This document shows, piece by piece, positions 8,861 through 19,700 of a stretch of DNA of 64,000 nt (position 1 is the stretch's first letter; every line of letters begins with the position of its first letter). The notes beneath the pieces are model-generated. The model did not search any database. It was given only the letters and a program-made list of their open reading frames with translations, and was not told where the DNA came from. Made by a program: the position numbers and the translations under genes. Origin of the DNA: Candidatus Chloroploca mongolica (GTDB taxonomy: Bacteria; Chloroflexota; Chloroflexia; Chloroflexales; Chloroflexaceae). The stretch is from the NCBI RefSeq assembly GCF_004762035.2, contig NZ_SIJK02000015.1, forward strand, positions 1-64,000. Direction: 5' to 3'.

Positions 8861-9141
8861 CGCCAATCCCTTGCACATAATACCAATGACGGTTCGTACC
8901 CCCGCATTGTCATGCTGAGTACCATATGGCCGACGGGCCAGTGGTATGGAGAGAAACCAGTGCATGTGTGCAGCCTGCATGGTCACCCCGAACGGAGTGA
9001 GGGGTCTTCCATGATGATCCGTGCAGATTCCTCACTGCGCCTGCGGCTTCGTTCGGAATGACAGCGGAGGCGTTGCGATCCAACCATGAATAAGGCAGTC
9101 TTTGAATAAGGCAGTCTTTTTGACGCAAAGAGGAACAATTA
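8861..9141. repeat. intergenic region with a MITE-like element and a 16-bp tandem repeat
   Basis: A ~155-bp element at about 8908-9063 starts with TGTCAT and ends with ATGACA, with internal 'CACCCCGAACGGAGTGAGG' and 'GCTTCGTTCGGAATGACA' blocks, a pattern seen as a dispersed palindromic repeat in many genomes. It is followed by two tandem copies of a 16-bp unit (9088-9103 and 9104-9119), then TTTTTGACGCAAAG (9117-9130), a repeat found elsewhere in this window. Confidence 0.55.
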
Positions 9142-9366
9142 ATGATTGTTGCAGGTACCCGTGATGCCGTGCTGAATCAGGTTCAGGTGGTCAGTATTCA
9201 TGGCACGATCCTCTATGATCTTGTCTATACCCATGTAGGCGAAACACAACCGCGTCAGGCTCGCCTCGGCAGTGAGAGTCTCTATGCTGAACCGCAACCG
9301 GGTGATCTGATTCGTGTGCAGTATATGATGAATGTCGCTACTACGGTAGAGCATCGTACGGGGTAG
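9142..9366 (+). CDS. small hypothetical protein
   Basis: 74 residues, not recognised. An AAAGAGGA sequence precedes the ATG by a few bases. The sequence has beta-like alternation ('LNQVQVVSIHGTILYDLVYT') and no signal peptide, cysteine or membrane segment. It lies alone between a repeat region and the large beta-helix genes. It could be a small beta-barrel or OB-like protein, but nothing supports a function. Confidence 0.5.
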   Translation: MIVAGTRDAVLNQVQVVSIHGTILYDLVYTHVGETQPRQARLGSESLYAEPQPGDLIRVQYMMNVATTVEHRTG

Positions 9367-9519
9367 ATAAGGACTCGATTCCTATCGAGACCCTCTATCA
9401 TATGGCTACGACTCGTGCTAAAATAACAGCGCGTATAGATGCGCTTTTTTGGCATATCCTCTGTTGCTCTCCTCCCGATGGTATCGCCGTTGCCCCGGCG
9501 GCGGCACAAGGAGTTCGGC

Positions 9520-12500
9520 ATGGCTCCGCGCAGGCACACTCTTCTTCTCCTCACGGTCGTTGCTCTGGTCGTTGCTTCGTTTGGTCTGGTCGCCCTGCTT
9601 CCCGCACAGTCTGGTCGTTCCGAGGTCGTCTTTTTTGTTGACACCCTGGAAGATCTTGACGGTGACAATGGATGCGTGGAACCTGGCCCCGGTCGTACCT
9701 GTAGCCTCCGTCAGGCGATTGTGAGTGCGAATGCGCATCCCTCAAGTAGTGATTATAAAGTCATTACCTTCCGCTATTTTACCGATGGCCCGCTCGCAAC
9801 CGAGGGGGGCATTGTCCGGCTTGACCCCTTGAAGCCGGTGTTGCCCAAGCTTACGGCGGATCGCGTTGAAATTATTGCGAACGATCTCTTTGGGATTCCC
9901 AAGATTCAGCTCGATGGCAATGGCCGCGACGTCGGCTTTCAACTTGCTGGCAATGAGAGTTTGATCCGGGGCCTAAGTCTCTATGGCTTTTCGGATTTTG
10001 GGATTGAGGAATTTCTTGGTTCGGCGATCTATATTACCGGCAATAATAATCGTGTCGAGCGCTCGTTTATCGGGGTCAATCCGGATGGGCAGACGCTTGC
10101 CGGGCGGCAGAATTTTAGTGGCGTTCGGATCGAGGGCAGTGCCACTGGCAATGTGATCGGTGGGGCCGGTGGGCCTGGTGTGGCGAATTATATTAGTGGC
10201 AATACGCAAAATGGGGTCATTATTCGTAATGCCTCAGGCAATTTTGTCCAGAATAATTTCATTGGCATTGTCCGTGAGAATCAGTCAACGACGCTCGTTG
10301 CCCGTGGTAATGGGCAGTATGGGGTGCAAATTGCGAGTATTAGCAATAGCCTCAGTACCGATAATGTGATTGGTGGTACGAGTGCCGAACTCGCGAATGT
10401 GATTGCTGATAATGGTCAGGCCGGCATTCTGCTGCGCGGTTCGGGTACCATTACTAATTTTGTTCAGGCCAATTATGTTGGCCTCGATAGTGCGAATAAT
10501 GATTTCAAGAACCGTGCTGATGGTCTTCTCCTTGAGGCTGGCGCACGCAATAACCGCATTGGTGGCTCGGGGGCGGCCCCGCTGGTGATCAGCAACAATG
10601 TCAATTATGGCATCCATTTGCGCCTCAATGGCGATCTCACGCGTGATAACGTGATCGCCGGGACGACGTTTATTGGAACCCGCACCGATGGGGTGACCGC
10701 CTTTGGCAATGGCCGCGGTGGGGTGCTGATTGCCCCCGGGGTGACAGGAACGCAGATTCAGGGTGTTGGCAATAGTCTGCGCATTGCCGCTAATGGCGGC
10801 CCCGGGGTGATTGTTGGTGGCATTGGTGAATTGGCCGCCAATAATCGGATCGAACAGGCACTTATTGGCCTGGTGCCTGCCCCTGATGGGTTTCAGGCTC
10901 GCCCTAATGCGCTCGGTGGGGTCGAGATCGTTACCTCGACGATGACCCTCCTGCACAATAATCGGATTGGTGGCAATACGACTAGTGGGGTGAAGATTGG
11001 CCCTGGCGCGACCGGTGTCACGTTGACGGGCAATGCCATTACTTCCAATACGGCGAGTGGGGTTTTGATCCAGCCTGATGCGGCTGATGTAACGTTGATT
11101 GGCAATACGATCAGCGCCAATGCCACGTATGGGGTTCACGTTGGGGCCGGGGTCCAACGCACGAGCCTCGCGGGCAATACGGTCGCTGACCAGACCCTTG
11201 CTGGGGTCTGGCTCGATGGGGCTAGCAATACAACGCTCATTACCAATACGCTGACTGGCAATGCCGCCGGTGGGCTCGTCGTGCAGGCGGCCAGCAATAC
11301 TACGATCACCGAGAATGTCTTTGGTACGAACGCTCCCTTTGGGCTGCGTATCAGTGCGAGTATGACGACGACGGTTGACCTCAATCGCGTTGGGTTGACG
11401 ATGGATACGCGCACTGCGCTGGGGAACCTCGGTACGGGTATCGAGGTCTTTGATGCGCAGACGACCGCGCTTACCAATAATTTTGTGGCGAGCAATGGCG
11501 GCCCTGGCATTGTGATCACGGGAACCAAGACCCGCGCCACGAATGTGCAAGGCAATGTCACCGGGTTGTTGCGTAATGCCGAAGGTTTTGCCCGCGTGGC
11601 TAGCCCCAACCTTGGGCCACAGATCCTTGTCGCCGAGGGGCCCTATCTGACGTTGATCAGTGGCAATACCCTCGCGGGTGATAATGATCCGCTCACCGCC
11701 TATCCCGGGATTGTCATTTCAGGGACGCAGACCTTCACCGCGACGGTCGAGGCCAATCGCATTGGTTTTGTGCCCACTGCACCACCCGATGGCGAACCCT
11801 TTCTTAGCTTTGGTCATAGCGAGGGCATTGTCGTTGAGGGTGCGCACTATGTCCAGATTCGGAATAATAATCGTATTCGCCGCAATGATGGGGCGGCGAT
11901 TCGCCTCACTGATGTGATGTCGGCGACGGTGACTGATCATTCGGCGGATCGGGCGATCTTTGAGAATGGCCGTGGTCTTGTGGTCACCGGCAATACGCAG
12001 TTTGTGACGCTTGCCCAGAATGAGCTTGTGGCGAATCGTGGCGATGCCATTGCGCTCGAGACGGTCGGCCAGATCGCCGATGTGTTGGTGCGCGAAAATA
12101 CGCTACGGGCCAATCAGGGGTTTGGGATTCTGCTCAACGGCAATGTCCAGCGGGTGAAACTCCCCGGTAATCGGCTCAGTTTCAATCAGGCCGGTGGCAT
12201 CAATTTTGTGCGTGCGGCTCCTTCGCCCGCTGCAACCAATCCTAATCATGATCTTGCCCCGCCCATTATCGATCTCACCGGCACTGATCCGATGCGCCTG
12301 CGGGTTTTTGATAATGGAACGTTCCAGGGACAGGTGATCACCGCGACGCTGGAACCCGGGGCTTTGCCCGCGCCCCTTGATGGCTGTGTCACCTGTACGA
12401 TCGAAGTCTTCCGCCCTGATCCCGAGTCACTCGGCCAGGGGTTGACGTCGCTTGTGACGGTCACAGCCTCGCCCGAAGGTCTCTATAGCGGCCAGTTCGA

Positions 12501-13746
12501 GAATCTGACCGACACCCTCGAGTTGCTGCTCATCGCTACTGATGTGCTCAGCAATAGTTCTGAGTATGGTGTCTTTCCGGTGCGGCGTGGCATGGTCTTC
12601 CAGGAAGCGAATCTAATCCGCGAGGCGATCCCCGACGAGACGCTGCTCTTTACGCTTGCCTTGTCGAATACGGGTACCTTGAACCTCGTTGACCTGCAGG
12701 TCGATGTGTCGGCTCCGCTCGAGGGTTGGACGCTCGTGACGGATCCGGTGACGAGTACCCTTCTGACCCTGGCGGATGGTGAAGTCAAGCAACTGACGTT
12801 CGCGTTGACCTTGCCCCCAGGGGCGCACCCGAATGCACGCGCTGGTCTGGTCAATGTGCTGAATGTGACGGTTCGCAATGCCTATGGCCCACCGACAACC
12901 GCTCGGCTGGAGACGCGCGTCCGGGCGCAGCCAATCCTCCAGGTTGATCCACTGGTGGCCGTGGGCGCTGCCCGACCCGGGGCTTTGGTCGAACATCTGC
13001 ATACGCTCCGCAATCAAGGCAATGTAACGGTTACGGCCAATCTTGCCGCCGTGACCCGTGATGCCATCGGGATCACCGAGCTCTGGACAACGACGTTGCC
13101 GACGACGACGGTGACCCTCGCGCCCGAGACCGAGGTTACCCTGCCCGTGCTGGTGCGTGTGCCCCCTGGTGCCCAGGTGCTCGATCCGCTGGGCAATCCG
13201 GTGCAGGCGACCACGAGTGTGACCGCAACGGTGCCAGCTTTTGAGGAGGCGAATCCGTTGCTCAGTTACCCTGAGTTGACTCTGCCCTTTACCGCGACAA
13301 CCCGCGTTGGCCTTGCTCCTGATGCTGACCTTGAACGTGATGAGACCGCTGAGGCTGCTGCCGGTGGCGAGGCGATCTTTATCCATACGGTGATCAATCA
13401 GAGTAACGGAACGGCCTTTTTCTGTCTGGTTGCTTCGACGACCAAAGGCAGTACGGTGCGCTTCGAGTCGGCAACCCGCGATTTTGTGGTTGATGCGAAT
13501 GGTTGCTTCCGCCTCGATCTGGTCAATGATGGTAGTCAACAGCCACCGCGCTTCCGTGAAGCCCAGTTCCGGACAATCGTCTCGCTTGATCCTCGTCTGT
13601 TGCCCGACGAGCGCGAGATTGTCACGTTGACCTTGCGTGAAGCCTCAACCGAGGAAGTCATCAGCGATGCAACGCTGGTCAATCAGATCACGATTGTGCG
13701 TGGCAACCGGCTGCCAAGGGTATGGTTACCGCTGGTGCAAAAATAA
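9520..13746 (+). CDS. secreted CSLREA / right-handed beta-helix protein
   Basis: 1408 residues. The ATG at 9520 follows AAGGAG and starts an N-terminal signal-type segment ('TLLLLTVVALVVASFGLVAL'); the frame is open upstream to 9439 but without a ribosome binding site. A 'CSLRQAI..AN' motif near residue 65 is the CSLREA N-terminal domain of exported proteins. Residues ~75-940 are repeated short N/G/I-rich strands ('GNxI', 'NRIGG') typical of a parallel beta-helix (NosD/pectate-lyase fold). Residues ~1040-1380 form Ig-like NEW3/CARDB-type domains. The C-terminus ends 'RLPRVWLPLVQK'. Probably a surface adhesin or polysaccharide-interacting protein; no catalytic residues could be identified. The next gene starts 12 bp downstream. 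Confidence 0.82.
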   Translation: MAPRRHTLLLLTVVALVVASFGLVALLPAQSGRSEVVFFVDTLEDLDGDNGCVEPGPGRTCSLRQAIVSANAHPSSSDYKVITFRYFTDGPLATEGGIVRLDPLKPVLPKLTADRVEIIANDLFGIPKIQLDGNGRDVGFQLAGNESLIRGLSLYGFSDFGIEEFLGSAIYITGNNNRVERSFIGVNPDGQTLAGRQNFSGVRIEGSATGNVIGGAGGPGVANYISGNTQNGVIIRNASGNFVQNNFIGIVRENQSTTLVARGNGQYGVQIASISNSLSTDNVIGGTSAELANVIADNGQAGILLRGSGTITNFVQANYVGLDSANNDFKNRADGLLLEAGARNNRIGGSGAAPLVISNNVNYGIHLRLNGDLTRDNVIAGTTFIGTRTDGVTAFGNGRGGVLIAPGVTGTQIQGVGNSLRIAANGGPGVIVGGIGELAANNRIEQALIGLVPAPDGFQARPNALGGVEIVTSTMTLLHNNRIGGNTTSGVKIGPGATGVTLTGNAITSNTASGVLIQPDAADVTLIGNTISANATYGVHVGAGVQRTSLAGNTVADQTLAGVWLDGASNTTLITNTLTGNAAGGLVVQAASNTTITENVFGTNAPFGLRISASMTTTVDLNRVGLTMDTRTALGNLGTGIEVFDAQTTALTNNFVASNGGPGIVITGTKTRATNVQGNVTGLLRNAEGFARVASPNLGPQILVAEGPYLTLISGNTLAGDNDPLTAYPGIVISGTQTFTATVEANRIGFVPTAPPDGEPFLSFGHSEGIVVEGAHYVQIRNNNRIRRNDGAAIRLTDVMSATVTDHSADRAIFENGRGLVVTGNTQFVTLAQNELVANRGDAIALETVGQIADVLVRENTLRANQGFGILLNGNVQRVKLPGNRLSFNQAGGINFVRAAPSPAATNPNHDLAPPIIDLTGTDPMRLRVFDNGTFQGQVITATLEPGALPAPLDGCVTCTIEVFRPDPESLGQGLTSLVTVTASPEGLYSGQFENLTDTLELLLIATDVLSNSSEYGVFPVRRGMVFQEANLIREAIPDETLLFTLALSNTGTLNLVDLQVDVSAPLEGWTLVTDPVTSTLLTLADGEVKQLTFALTLPPGAHPNARAGLVNVLNVTVRNAYGPPTTARLETRVRAQPILQVDPLVAVGAARPGALVEHLHTLRNQGNVTVTANLAAVTRDAIGITELWTTTLPTTTVTLAPETEVTLPVLVRVPPGAQVLDPLGNPVQATTSVTATVPAFEEANPLLSYPELTLPFTATTRVGLAPDADLERDETAEAAAGGEAIFIHTVINQSNGTAFFCLVASTTKGSTVRFESATRDFVVDANGCFRLDLVNDGSQQPPRFREAQFRTIVSLDPRLLPDEREIVTLTLREASTEEVISDATLVNQITIVRGNRLPRVWLPLVQK

Positions 13747-13758
13747 AGGAGGGGCGCC

Positions 13759-16700
13759 GTGGCATCACTCAATCGTCGTCTCGCGCTGGTGCTCGTGCTG
13801 TCGCTGCTCTTCACGTTGCTTGCTCCACTGCCGGTGCCCTGGTCGATTGTCGCTGCTCAAGCGAGCATTGTCGTCAGTAATCTCAATGACCTTGACAATG
13901 GTGGGGCCAATGATTGTGGCTCTGATGGGTGTAGCCTGCGCGAGGCGATCCGCCTGGCGAATAGCCGCAATGGGCCAAATAGCATCACGTTTACGGTGAC
14001 TGGGACGCTTACCCTCGAATCGGCCTTGCCCATCTTGACTGATGACGAGACGACGCTTGATGCGACCAGCGCCGATCCTGCGGCGACACAGCCCAATGTG
14101 ACGCTGAATGCCTTGGGCATTGCGCCGGGCTCGCATGGCTTGCATCTCCAGAGCAACAACAATGTGGTGCGGGGCCTGGCGATTATTCGTGCTCCAGCGG
14201 GTATGTCGGCGGATGTCGCTGGGGCGGGCATCTTTCTTGATGGCGCGAGCGGCAATCAACTCTATCAGAACTGGCTCGGCCTCGCTGCCGATGGGACGGC
14301 CCAGGGCAATCAGGGCTATGGCCTGCTTATCGGCAATGGGGCGAGCAATAATATCATTGGGGCTGACCGTGATGATCAACGCAATGTCTTGACGTCGAAT
14401 GTCATGGGCGGTATTCGCATCAATACGGCGAGCAACACGGCGTTAAACCAGAATAATCTGATCGAGGGCAACTATATTGGGACGACGCCCGCGGGCGATG
14501 CTGCCGGCAATAATGGAACTCGCACTGATAGCGCGGGCATTAGCCTGGGTGCCGGTGCGGTCAAGACGACGATCCGCAACAATGTCATCGGGGGGTTCCC
14601 CCAGTCGTTTGGGATTTTTATGCCCGGCCTTGGTCAGGTGTCGACCAACCCGCTCATTGCGCGTGACAACGTGATTGTGGGCAATGCGATTGGGGTGACG
14701 CGTGGGGGGATACCCGTCCCGAATAAATTTGGTCTTCAGCTTGGGAGCAATGCCTATGGCCCGCGCAATACGACGATTGGTGGGCTCGATCTACTTGACC
14801 GCAATATCATTGCCGGCAATACCAGTTACGGTATTCGCTTTCTCGATACAGGGTTTGTCTGGGGCGATGCGACTATTCTTGGCAATCTGATCGGTTTGAC
14901 TGCCGATGGGACGCCACTCCCGAATGGGACAACCAGTGATAGCTCGTCCGGGGCGATCTTCATTGGTCGGCTTGGCGGTGGTACCGCCCAGTTTCCTCCT
15001 GGTCGCGTCACGGTTGGCGCCAAGAATGTGATCGCGGCGAGCCGTAGTTTTGGCGTTCATGTTCGTTCGAGTAACCATGTTATCAAAGGCAATTATATTG
15101 GGACAAGTCTCTCTGGCGATCGTTCTCAAACCGGCCAGACGGCTTTCGGTGGCGCGAGTGTTTTTCTTGAGCATGGTACCGGAGTTACCATTGGTGGGAC
15201 GACGACAGCTGACCGCAATGTGATTGCATATGGTGGCTCGCAGATCGGCGGTGCGCGTGCCGCGATCCTGATCAATCCGGTGGCGCTGGGAACCAATCGC
15301 TGCAATGGGACCTGTACCACGAGTGGTCACGTGATCGAAGGCAATTATCTCGGGGTGCGCCCCGATGGCGTGACGCCGTTGAATGCGGCGTCGCCTTCCG
15401 GGACCGAGGGCATGCGGATCTGGCGCACGACCGGCGTGACGGTGCGCAATAATCTGATTGGTGGGGTTGGCCAGGGTCTTGCCCTGGGTGAACCGAGCGA
15501 GGCTGCTGGCGCGGTCACGAATCTCTTGATCGAGGGCAATCTTATTGGTGCCCCGGCAACAGGCGAGTTGCCGCTTGATGCCAATCTCGCCGCTGCACCA
15601 CGCAATTTCTCGGTTGGCATTCGTCTCTACAATGGCTCTAACAATGTGATCCGTCAAAACCTCGTTGCTTATAATGGCTCCGGCCAGACGTTTGATGTCG
15701 TACCTGGTATTTTGATTGGTTCGCTGTTTGATGGCAATCTCGCGAGCAATAATGATCTGCTTGGCAATCGTCTGGTGCGCAATGGTGGTGTCGATGCACC
15801 CGGTATTCAGATTCGCGGCGCGACTGGCATTCGGATTTCGCAGACGACGACCGAGTTTCATCAGGGGCCAGGCATTGCCCTGCTTGACGGCGGCAATGCC
15901 GGGCGTACCCCGCCGACGCTGAATCCGCAGTTGCAACAGAATCCCGAGCCTGAGCCTCCCAGTGTTACTGGTTCGACGGATCCCGCCTGTGGCCCCGGTT
16001 GCACGGTTGAGATCTTTACAACTTCGCGTGGCACCGAGGCCGACGAGGGGCCGATCTATTTGGCGTCGGGCTTAACGCTGGCTGATGGAACCTTCAATAT
16101 TCCGTTGCCCGTCTGTCAGCGCTATCTTAATGCAACGGTGACTGATGCTACTGGCAATACGTCGCCTTTTAGTACCCGCATTGACCTCGGAGTTGATAAT
16201 CCCTGTGCGCCAATTGCGTTTGATCTCGTCGCCGATCCGGCTGGTACCGAACGTGCCGTGGCTCCTGGCGAGCAGACGACCTATCTGCATACGCTCAATA
16301 ATACTTCTCCGATCACCCTGACGTTCTCGGTGGCCCTGACTTCGACCCAGCGCTGGGCCAATGGGCCAACCCTGGTTACGGTGCCTCCCAATGCGTCAAC
16401 CGAGATTCCTGTGACGGTGACGGTGCCTGCTACCCAGGCCGAGGCGGCCACCGAAACGACGAGTGTCCGTGCGCTCGTCGGGACGGCGCGTTCGTCGAAT
16501 GTGGTGGTGAATACGACGACGGTGCGTTTGCCTGGCCCTGCCTTCCCTGCGCTCACCGGTCCCCTGACGACGACGCTCGCCGGGCCGACGACGATCTTTA
16601 CGCATACGGTGAGCAATGTCGGCGATGTGGTCGGTGATTTCACGGTCGCTAGTACCGGTTTTGTTGGCGATGCGCCGCCCGGATGGTCGGTGGCGTCGGT

Positions 16701-19700
16701 GACACCAGCGTCATTTACGCTGACTCCTACGCAGACGATGACGGTCACGGTGCTGGTCAATACGCCTGGTACGCCCCCCGCCGGCCCGTTGGTCTTCGGG
16801 CTGCGGGCCTTGGTGACGGGTGACGAGACGCGGGTGGCTCAGACCGCCAATACGATCATCGTGCCGGTGGTCCGTGGCTTTGCCTTTACCCCTGTGACGC
16901 TGCAGCGTGCGACCACTGATCCAGGCGCAACGGTGCGGTTTAGCTACGTTTTGACCAATACCGGCAATGCCGCTGATAGTTTTGCCGTTGCGACATCGGT
17001 ACCACCTGTTGGCTTGACCCTTACAGGCGTAACTGCGACGCCGAGTCTGAGCAATCTGGCGGCTGGCATCACTTCTACGGTGCAGGTGAGCTATGCGGTG
17101 GCGGATGATGCGCTCGCCGGGACTTATCCGTTGACGGTGACGGCGCGTGCGACGGGTGGAGTTGATCCACCTGCACCGGCACTGCGTTCGCTTGAGGTGG
17201 TTGTCCGTGGGAGCGGGGCGGTGACGCTGACCCCGCCACTGGCCGAGCCGCCCGCCGTCGATCTGGCCGGGGCGACGCAGCCGGTCGCAGTGACGGCGGT
17301 CTTTACCGCGACCAATTCGGGCAATGCGTCTGCGCCGATTCTGCCCGGGCCGGTGACCGGTCTGCCGTCTGGCTGGACGGGGAATGTGACGGGCAATGCC
17401 TGTCCGGTTGGCCTCCCCGGTCTTGCGCCAGCGGCCTCATGCCTCTTTACCGTGACAGTCACCGTGCCGCCTACCGCTGATGCCGGGGTGAACGATCTCA
17501 CGGTCGCGGCCACGGCGGATAATAGCGCCCAGACGAATCCGGCTGTGCCTGATGTCACCGATGAAGCGACGCTCCGTGTGCAGGTTGCGGTGGTGCGTGG
17601 GGTGGCCTTGCGTCCTGCGAACCTCGCGCAGGCGGCGTTGCCTGGTGACACGGTGACCTTTGCGCATACGCTCGAAAATACCGGCAATGCGCCCGATAGT
17701 TATACGCTCACCGTGAGCCAGTCGGCGATATTGCCCGCCTGGACGCTCAGTCTGACGCCGACAGCGGTGAGTGACCTGGCGCGTGATGGCACACGGACGA
17801 TCACGACAACGACGGTGGTGCCGGCGAATCTGCTGGCGGGAGATGTCCAGCAGTTGACGGTGCGGGCCGCCGGGGTGAACGATGGGCCGACCGCAGAAGT
17901 GACCGCAGTCGTGACGATCGGGTCACTGGTTGCGGGCGAGTTGCTTGACAGCCCGCGTGGCAGCGTTGATCCTGGTGAGACAACGACCTATACGGTGACA
18001 GTGCGCAATACGGGCACCGAACGTACCAGGTATACGCTGGTCTTGAGCGATACGCTGTCGGGATGGCGTTCTGCAGTTGGCCCGGCGACGCCTGCTTTGC
18101 TACCGGGGATGACCGGCACGCTGGTGATCAGTGTGACCGCACCCGCCGATGCGCCTCCTGACGCGACGAATACAACGCGGCTGCGCCTGGTCGAGGATGG
18201 CGCACCCACGCTCATCCTGGATGAACGGGAAGCAACTACGCGCATTGGGCCGGTGGTACGCGGCTTCCTCTTTACCCCCGCAACGCTCCAGCGTGTGACC
18301 ACCGACCCCGGGACAACCGTACGCTTCAGTTACCGGTTGACCAATACCGGCAATGTGGCCGATAGCTTCACCATCGTTCCAGCGGTGCCGCCTGCCGGAT
18401 TCAGTGTGGCAGGGGTGTCGGCAACGCCGAGTCTGAATGATCTTCCCGTTGGCGCTAGCTCGACCGTGCATGTGAGCTACACGGTTGGGGTTGGCGTGCT
18501 GGAGGGAACGTATCCGTTGACGATTACCGCTCGCGTGAACGGGGGCGATGATCCTCCCCCGGATGCCCTGCGTGCCGCTGAGATTGTGGTGCGTGGGCGT
18601 GGTGCGGTGGCGCTTGCGCCCGAGGTGGCCGAGCCGCCTGCGGTTGATCTGGCCGGGGCGACGCAACCAGTCGCGCTCACGGTGGTCTTTACGGCAACCA
18701 ATACGGGTAACGCACCTGCGCCGATCCTGCCGGGGCCGGTGACTGGTCTGCCGGTTGGCTGGACAGGTGAGGTGACAGACAATGCGTGTCCCGCTGCATT
18801 GCCTGGCCTGGCCCCGGCGGCGACGTGTCGCTTTACCGTTACGGTCTCTATCCCCGTCGATGCTGATGGTGGTGTGACCGATCTGACGGTGGCGGCGACG
18901 GCAGATAATAGCGCACGCACCAATCCGCTTGTACCGGATGTTACTGATCAAGCCACGTTGCGGGTTCGTGTAGCGATCGAACGAGGCGTCGCGTTGCGGC
19001 CTGATGGGCTTGCCCAGTTAGCCGGCCCCGGTCAGACTGCGACGTTTGTCCATACGCTCGAAAATACGGGGAACGCGCCCGATAGCTTTAACCTGAGTGT
19101 GCTCCAGCCCCAGGCTGAACCAGTCTGGGCAGTGGAGGTGCGCCCTGAGGTGGTCAGCGATCTGGCGCGTGATGGAACCCGTACCATTACCACGACAGCG
19201 GTAGTTCCTGCGACGGCGCTGCCGGGCGAAAGTGTGCGCCTGACGATCCGTGCGTCCGGTGTCAATGCTGGCCCGGTGGCCGAGGTCACGGCGCTCGTGA
19301 CGGTCACGGAACAGGTCGTGCGTGACTTTGTCTTTACCCCCGAGCCACTCCAGCGCCGTACCACGGTTCCTGGCACGACGGTGCGTTTCACGTATGTCTT
19401 GACCAATACCGGCAATGGGCTCGATAGCTTTGCCCTTGATAGCTCGGTGCCGCCTGACGGAGTGGCGCTGCTCGATGTGACGGCGACGCCGAGTCTGGTG
19501 AATCTGGCGGCGGGAGTCAGTTCCGAAGTTCAGATCAGGTATGCGGTTGATTCGGCGGCGCTGGCGGGAACCTACCCGTTGACGATCACGGCGCGGTCGG
19601 TCGGTGGCCTTGAGCCGCCTGCGCCAGCCGTGCGTTCAATTGAACTTGGCGTGGTCGCCGGAGGATCGGTCGTGTTGAGTCCTGATCTGGTCGCACCGCC

